A stretch of DNA of 9,052 bases, from the NCBI GenBank assembly GCA_948648655.1, contig CAPKVJ010000018.1, positions 1-9,052 of the forward strand. Reading direction: 5' to 3'. Position 1 is the stretch's first letter; each line of letters starts with the position of its first letter. This document shows, in pieces, positions 4,611 through 9,052 of this stretch. The DNA comes from an uncultured Candidatus Saccharibacteria bacterium. GTDB taxonomy: Bacteria > Patescibacteriota > Saccharimonadia > Saccharimonadales > Saccharimonadaceae. Position numbers and translations under genes: made by a program. The notes beneath the pieces are model-generated. The model searched no databases. It was not told where the DNA came from and saw only the letters and a program-made list of their open reading frames with translations.

Positions 4611-7584
4611 GGCTGTTTTTAGAAATTTTAAAAGTTACTGTTGAATCTTTTCTTGGGCTATCAAGAAAAAGGTGATAATCTTCAGCTTCAAGAACTTCTC
4701 TACTAACACTTAATCCCAAACCTCTTCCAGATGGTTTCCTTGAAAATCGAAGTTCGAAAATTCGTTCCTTGTCCTGAGGCTGAACACAAGGTCCGTTATT
4801 TGAAATGTATATACCTGATTCATCTGCGTGAAGTCTGATAATCTTATCATTGTTATCAGACTGCTTTAGCCAATAGATAGCATTATCAATAATATTTACG
4901 AAAACGGGATAAAATGTAGATCTAAATCCATATATAGACCCTTGAGCAAACCCATTAGTATGCCTAAGTTGGATATTGTGTCTCTCGAAACGGGATTTGA
5001 AGAGATCTAATGTAAATGATTTTATATCAAGAAGAGGTATGTCTTCTCTAATTCGATTCAATCTTCTGTTTAACGGAGTAAACAAATTCAGATACCCGTC
5101 AAGATGTTCGAAGTTAACTTTTAAATTTTTGTATGTAGTTTCAAGTTTTATATCAACATCGGACCAAGCCTTTAGATCCTTTAGGCTTCGTCGAATAGAG
5201 CTTACGGTACTGTTAAACTCATGGTGTAATATTCCAACAGCTAATCCTAGTTGACTTAGTTCCACATCCGATTGGAGACGATTTCTTAAATCATCTAATT
5301 CTTCAGCCATAGCATCTGAAACTTGGTCTGGAGTAATTATATTTCCATCTTCATCCTTTTCTATATAGAAACTTTCGAATTGCCTAATAATTCTATCCAT
5401 TACCATCGTATTACGCTGGCTGACACTGTCAATCTCAGCTTCCATTCTAGTTCGTTCAGTAACCAGATCGAAATTGTCGCTATGTGCTGTTGTTAGATGT
5501 ACAAATTGAGACTTGACATCTCGAATCTGTGCATCAAGATCCAGCATGAGTTGGGTCGTCAGTTCTCTAACCTTCTTTGCCATAGAAGATGCAAGATCAT
5601 TAGCCTCTTCTTTCTTGCGACGATTGAACGATAGTGCCTCTGATGAAATTAAATCAACTGCTTGTTCCAGTCGTTTCCTTTTACTTATAACGATATCTAA
5701 CTGTTGTGTATATAGATCAATTAGTTCATCAATTTCTTGGAAAGCTGTCAAGAATAATGTATCTCGTAGAATCTTGTATTCATCAAGATATGTGTCAAAA
5801 TCTGTCCTTAAGGCTTTTGTTAAAGAGAATCCTTTGGGACTTGGTACGGAAATTTTCTTTTTGTATTCAGTTATAGCTTTTCTTACTTCAGCTTCTGCGT
5901 TTATCATCCTTTGAGCAGCGATGTCCGGATCTGGGATGTGAATTATTTGTTCTAGTTCAGACGTAAAGTCACTGATAATCTGTCTCAGCTTGCTTTCGAA
6001 CATGCCAGAGGTTAAATCTTCGAAGAAATTCTTAAGAGCTTTTGTAAATTTCTCCTTTTTTGATTTAGCCAGTTTGTCTCTACGTTCTAGCGCTTTGTAA
6101 TAAGAGTTTAATTCTTCTTTCTTTGAGTTCCAATATTCAGATTGTACAGTGGACCCTTTCTCATTGAAAAAATCCGCAGCCAATTGAACGAAGAAGTTTT
6201 TCAAAATAGACTGTAGTTGACGATACGCCTTGTTTTCAATGAATCCCTCTCGACCGGCTTTTTCAATCAATCCTTTTGAGTGCTCAGAAGAAAGGACAAT
6301 AACCCCAAACATTCGTCTATATGAGAAAAAGTAAGATGAGGCTCTCTTTGAACGATTTTTCTCAATGTCGAGAAAATCATAATCAGAATCACCATAGGGT
6401 AAAATTCTGATATTATCTCTGTATATATATAGTCCACCAAATTTATCTCCTTTGGCTCTGATTATTGAGTAGTCTTCAGGACTAACTTTTGAACTTTTTA
6501 ACTCTCCCTGCAAATAAGCCAAGTTGATTGAAAAAGGTCCACAACTCGTCTGCCTGAAATTATTATCTCGCCAGGTTACAACATGGTTATAAGTCTTCTC
6601 ACCATAGATCTTTATTTGACCTTTGAATTGCCCAAATTCATCAAAATCTCCAATAAAATGATGATCCGCTAATTCAAATTCGTCTGGGGTAAAGAATTGG
6701 TCTTCGTCGATAATATCTACAAATGAATCATCTCCCTTCCTATAATCTCGAAAAGAAATCTGAACCGTCGGTGCTGGATGATTCGGGGTCATTGTATTAT
6801 GAAACCCCATTAGTATTTTTTCAATTTTGGTGGCCTCCTTAGCGGAATCAAAACTTGAATCACCTTCAATATCTGACGGTAGCATGTCTGACACCGGAGA
6901 AATATAGAATTGAGTCCCACTATGAGTATTAAGCTTACGAATGCTAGGCAGTGATTCGTCTAAAATTCTAGGATTGACATCAAAAGATTTAATTGTTTGG
7001 ACTATTCTTTTATAATCACCGTCTTCAATAAGACTCTTTTCTAGTAGATTCTTGAGAGAGGCTATAACCTCACTTTTCATCTGATTAATATCTGTAGAAT
7101 CCGGTAAACAAGCAAATTCTTTTACTGGTATGATAATATCATCAAGGTTGATGTTAGGTAATTCAAAAATTTCCCAGTTTATAAAAGATGCGACATAATT
7201 ACCTGTGCCTCGATTAGTCGCTCTGGTTAAAATCAGAACTTGTTTCCCAATTGATGCAATGGCAAGTCGACCGATTCCTTTTTCTCCCATTATGTGCCTT
7301 AGTGGTTTGTCTGGATCAATCGGAGGAAGCGTAGTCTTTGAGTGTTTTAATTTGCTTTCAGTACCAATAGTAAGCCATCTGTTCTCAAACTCTGATCTGG
7401 TCATACCCAAACCATCATCGCGTAATGCCAATAGGTCTTTATTCCGCAGATAATCAATATCGAAGTTATCTGCGTACGCGTCATGAGCATTCTTGATAAG
7501 CTCATTGATTGCAGTTGGTATACCTGCTATCTGCTGACGTCCTAATAAATCTAGGGCACGAGCACGAGTTCTGAAATTAGCCAT
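4603..7584 (-). CDS. Dual GHKL ATPase: MORC/Hsp90-like N terminus and histidine-kinase-like C terminus (993 aa)
   Basis: The N-terminal module has an intact GHKL site: ELIKNAHDA (Glu28, Asn32, Asp35), DDGLGM (Asp56-Met61), GTESK (74-78) and GEKGIGR (100-106), a form typical of MORC, paraMORC and Hsp90-like ATPases. A second half with GGLYIYRDNIRILPYG (about 383-398) and REGFIE (445-450) fits the S5-like transducer domain that follows in these proteins. Residues about 485-770 are charged and helical, probably a long coiled coil. Then comes an H-box-like ILHHEFNS (785-792, candidate His788), and a second ATPase module with N-box NIIDNA (897-902), F-box RIFELRFSRK (941-950) and G2 box GRGLGL (953-958). 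Its G1 box reads NNGPC instead of DxGxG. There is no membrane segment, so it is cytoplasmic. The gene overlaps the genes on both sides by 8 nt. Literature on paraMORC proteins places them in R-M operons with nucleases and methylases; ATP-driven reorganisation of DNA or protein complexes is the expected role. Confidence 0.9.
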   Translation of the reverse strand: MANFRTRARALDLLGRQQIAGIPTAINELIKNAHDAYADNFDIDYLRNKDLLALRDDGLGMTRSEFENRWLTIGTESKLKHSKTTLPPIDPDKPLRHIMGEKGIGRLAIASIGKQVLILTRATNRGTGNYVASFINWEIFELPNINLDDIIIPVKEFACLPDSTDINQMKSEVIASLKNLLEKSLIEDGDYKRIVQTIKSFDVNPRILDESLPSIRKLNTHSGTQFYISPVSDMLPSDIEGDSSFDSAKEATKIEKILMGFHNTMTPNHPAPTVQISFRDYRKGDDSFVDIIDEDQFFTPDEFELADHHFIGDFDEFGQFKGQIKIYGEKTYNHVVTWRDNNFRQTSCGPFSINLAYLQGELKSSKVSPEDYSIIRAKGDKFGGLYIYRDNIRILPYGDSDYDFLDIEKNRSKRASSYFFSYRRMFGVIVLSSEHSKGLIEKAGREGFIENKAYRQLQSILKNFFVQLAADFFNEKGSTVQSEYWNSKKEELNSYYKALERRDKLAKSKKEKFTKALKNFFEDLTSGMFESKLRQIISDFTSELEQIIHIPDPDIAAQRMINAEAEVRKAITEYKKKISVPSPKGFSLTKALRTDFDTYLDEYKILRDTLFLTAFQEIDELIDLYTQQLDIVISKRKRLEQAVDLISSEALSFNRRKKEEANDLASSMAKKVRELTTQLMLDLDAQIRDVKSQFVHLTTAHSDNFDLVTERTRMEAEIDSVSQRNTMVMDRIIRQFESFYIEKDEDGNIITPDQVSDAMAEELDDLRNRLQSDVELSQLGLAVGILHHEFNSTVSSIRRSLKDLKAWSDVDIKLETTYKNLKVNFEHLDGYLNLFTPLNRRLNRIREDIPLLDIKSFTLDLFKSRFERHNIQLRHTNGFAQGSIYGFRSTFYPVFVNIIDNAIYWLKQSDNNDKIIRLHADESGIYISNNGPCVQPQDKERIFELRFSRKPSGRGLGLSVSREVLEAEDYHLFLDSPRKDSTVTFKISKNSHE

Positions 7585-8623
7585 TGTATTCGTGTTGTAA
7601 TTTTAATAGAAGTGCGCCTAATCTACGGGCGTATTCTGGAGGAACGGCATTGCCAATAATGCGGGCATTGACTGTCATGTTTCCTCCTCTGAAAACATAA
7701 GAGTCGGGGAAGGTCTGGAGCCTTGCCCCTTCTCTGATAGACAGACCTCTGTTTTCACATGGATGCGCAAACCGGCCGCTGGTAATTTTTATGAAGTTCG
7801 TGGTTATGGTTGATGACGGGCGATTCCATCGCAATCGTCCATAAACATCACGAAAGCTATTGTCTTTTCCGATATAGCATTTCAATTGCAATTCTTCATC
7901 GTCCTTCCATTCCATTCTAGAACCGCCATTTTTCGATGTTCTAAGAAGTCTCTCCATATTTATGGGGGCTAACCGCATAGTAGAGTGCATGAAATCAGAA
8001 GAATCAGTGTGTCCAGCTGGGATATTTTTTAACCCTCTTTTTGTCCCGATAAATTCCGACAGAAGTTTTTGTCGGGCATCCTTATCGGGCATTCGCACGT
8101 CTCCTAAACGAGACGCAACCAATGAAAATCTACGACGTGTTTGAGGGACACCATAATATGACATATTAACAATACCATACGTCACATGATATTCATGAGC
8201 TTTTAAGAATCTAATAAATTCCGGGAATGCACTATCCTCTCTTGACAAGAGGCCGGGAACATTTTCGACTAAAACAAACCCGGGATTATAATATTCCACA
8301 AATCTCATGAAATCTAACAGCAAATCCTTAGAAAGTTTAGATTTTTCTCTAGTCGTATTTATTATGCTATAATATTGGCATGGGCTACATCCTACTAATA
8401 GAAGCTCATCATCATTTCTTTGGATGCCAAATTCTGTTTCGAAATAATCAAGTGGCAATGCTTTAATATCGGCACATACAAATCTGGATCCGGCGTTATT
8501 GGACTCGTAAGTTGTTTCGCAGTCCCTAGCCAGATCAACACCAGCAATGACCTCTATTCCTGCATCTCGAAGGCCGTAGGTCATTCCGCCGCCTCCACAG
8601 AAGAAGTCTATTGCTCGAATCAT
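7577..8623 (-). CDS. DNA (cytosine-5-)-methyltransferase, first gene of the operon (348 aa)
   Basis: A SAM-dependent m5C methyltransferase with all main motifs: DFFCGGGGMTYGL (6-18, motif I), GCSPCQ with catalytic Cys82 (motif IV), ENV (120-122, motif VI), QTRRR (161-165, motif VIII), a target-recognition region of about 170-285 including GRLRWNRPSSTITT, REGARLQTFPD (297-307, motif IX) and GNAVPP (324-329, motif X). It is compact but complete. The ATG (8623-8621) puts motif I at residue 6, so there is little room for another start. A promoter-like box lies 37 bp upstream. The end overlaps the ATPase gene by 8 nt (ATGGCTAA). It presumably marks host DNA for the operon's ATPase, receiver and Vsr proteins, and makes the m5C that Vsr would protect. 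It is clearly divergent from the second methyltransferase in the window, so this is not a recent duplication. The target site is unknown. Confidence 0.95.
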   Translation of the reverse strand: MIRAIDFFCGGGGMTYGLRDAGIEVIAGVDLARDCETTYESNNAGSRFVCADIKALPLDYFETEFGIQRNDDELLLVGCSPCQYYSIINTTREKSKLSKDLLLDFMRFVEYYNPGFVLVENVPGLLSREDSAFPEFIRFLKAHEYHVTYGIVNMSYYGVPQTRRRFSLVASRLGDVRMPDKDARQKLLSEFIGTKRGLKNIPAGHTDSSDFMHSTMRLAPINMERLLRTSKNGGSRMEWKDDEELQLKCYIGKDNSFRDVYGRLRWNRPSSTITTNFIKITSGRFAHPCENRGLSIREGARLQTFPDSYVFRGGNMTVNARIIGNAVPPEYARRLGALLLKLQHEYNG

Positions 8624-8659
8624 GTATGCTCTTTTATCTGCATCATACTAAATTTTCCG

Positions 8660-8667
8660 CAAAGTTA
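8660..8667 (-). promoter_or_regulatory. Bacteroidota -7 box (TAACTTTG) driving the four-gene operon
   Basis: In gene sense the sequence reads TTTGTAACTTTGCGG, an exact TAnnTTTG match with trailing C, in an AT-rich stretch. It would start transcription near 8653, leaving a leader of about 30 nt before the methyltransferase ATG. No convincing -33 TTTG is seen at the standard distance. The position right after the hairpin of the previous gene and right before the operon supports the call. Confidence 0.6.
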
Positions 8668-8700
8668 CAAATAATTTTTGAGTTTGCCATGAAAATGACA

Positions 8701-8752
8701 GCCCCGCACTAAGATTTAGCATGGATATTCGTGCTAAATTACAGTGTAGGGC
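8701..8752 (-). terminator. Long imperfect hairpin after the right-edge gene (probable terminator)
   Basis: The 52-nt element has 21-nt arms around a 10-nt loop. The inner stem ATTTAGCA/TGCTAAAT is perfect (8 bp), the middle CACT/AGTG pairs, and the outer GCCC/GGGC pairs, with 16 of 21 positions Watson-Crick plus one wobble. It starts 11 nt after the TAA of the right-edge gene in that gene's direction, which suits a terminator. The following TCATTTTCAT is only modestly T-rich, so it is not a textbook intrinsic terminator. Because the hairpin reads similarly on both strands, an insertion remnant or a site at the island's edge is an alternative. Confidence 0.5.
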
Positions 8753-8763
8753 TGAATCAGGAA

Positions 8764-9052
8764 TTACTGGAGACGATAGCAGGCGATGCGGCAGCCGGGG
8801 GCTTGGTCGGTGGCGAGAGGTCCGTGGTTCTCGTCGGCGAAGTGGATGAAGCCGTTGATTTTCGCGGTCTGCTTTAGCCAGTGGACAAAGGCGGTCATTT
8901 CAGAGCGGGCTGTTTCCTTGATGCCTCGGACGCTGATGTTGATGACGATGAGGGTCATGTCTGGTATTCCGAGGTGACCTTCGGAACGTTCCCACAGACG
9001 GAACTGGATGTTTCGGCGGTTGTCGAAATAGTGGATACAGGCACCGACTGCG
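8764..9052 (-). CDS. C-terminal end of an unrecognised GC-rich gene; 5' end beyond the right edge
   Basis: The frame is open from the right edge to a TAA at 8766-8764, giving 95 visible residues. An internal ATG at 8958 exists, but the reading frame before it continues as sensible protein (ACIHYFDNRRNIQFRLWERS), so the gene most likely starts outside the window. The tail includes GFIHFADENHGPLATDQAPG and ends CRIACYRLQ. I do not recognise the family. G+C is about 57%, against roughly 35-42% for most of the island, with strong C/G at third positions. This gene probably belongs to the flanking chromosome or carrier element rather than to the R-M island. The hairpin just downstream separates it from the operon. 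Confidence 0.65.
   Translation of the reverse strand, partial: AVGACIHYFDNRRNIQFRLWERSEGHLGIPDMTLIVINISVRGIKETARSEMTAFVHWLKQTAKINGFIHFADENHGPLATDQAPGCRIACYRLQ

Noticed and set aside
5513..5914. Plus-strand frame of 133 codons, Ser/Arg-rich
   Set aside because: Antisense to the coiled-coil part of the 993-aa ATPase; the Ser-rich composition is what the reverse strand of Glu/Lys/Leu-rich codons gives.
8701..8752. Integron attC-like site
   Set aside because: The hairpin ends lack the conserved GTTRRRY and RYYYAAC core sites, and there is no cassette array or integrase in the window.
8786..8977. Plus-strand frame of 63 codons at the right end
   Set aside because: Opposite the GC-rich minus-strand gene, whose frame is longer, open to the window edge and has a hairpin just after its stop.
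1..9052. CRISPR array, tRNA, rRNA or transposase
   Set aside because: I saw no regularly spaced direct repeats, no tRNA-like cloverleaf or rRNA stretch, and no transposase or integrase motif in the window.

Overview
The window looks like an accessory defence/restriction-modification (R-M) island from a member of the Bacteroidota, probably Bacteroidales. The main clue is the octamer TAACTTTG, a match to the TAnnTTTG -7 box of that phylum, found upstream of both methyltransferase transcription units. Shine-Dalgarno sequences are weak and the coding regions are AT-rich. All genes I can support are on the minus strand and run from right to left.

Right edge (8764-9052): the 3' end of a GC-rich (about 57% G+C) gene of unknown function that enters from outside the window. 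It is followed by a long imperfect hairpin (8701-8752), and then by a promoter-like box (8660-8667) that starts the island.

Operon 1 (8623 down to 2542) has four tightly packed genes: a 5-methylcytosine (m5C) DNA methyltransferase of 348 aa, a 993-aa protein with two GHKL ATPase modules, a 516-aa protein with an N-terminal response-regulator receiver domain, and a Vsr-family nuclease of 171 aa. The 993-aa protein has a MORC/Hsp90-like module at the N terminus and a histidine-kinase-like module with an H-box at the C terminus. The first two junctions overlap by 8 nt and the third has a 2-nt gap, so translation is probably coupled. Together they look like a methylation system whose ATPase and receiver could signal through a His-Asp relay. 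That would be an unusual two-component logic inside an R-M or anti-phage operon, and it is the most interesting part of the window.

Spacer (2318-2541): no gene. It carries three TAACTTTG boxes, three short inverted repeats and a long-range pairing that could fold the leader of the next unit.

Operon 2 (2317 down to the left edge): a second m5C methyltransferase (396 aa from the preferred start), followed 2 nt later by an unrecognised protein of at least 374 aa that runs off the window. By position this last gene is the best candidate for the restriction partner of the second methyltransferase. Two m5C methyltransferases plus an ATPase-type restriction subunit would resemble LlaJI or BsuMI, but the decisive part lies outside the window.
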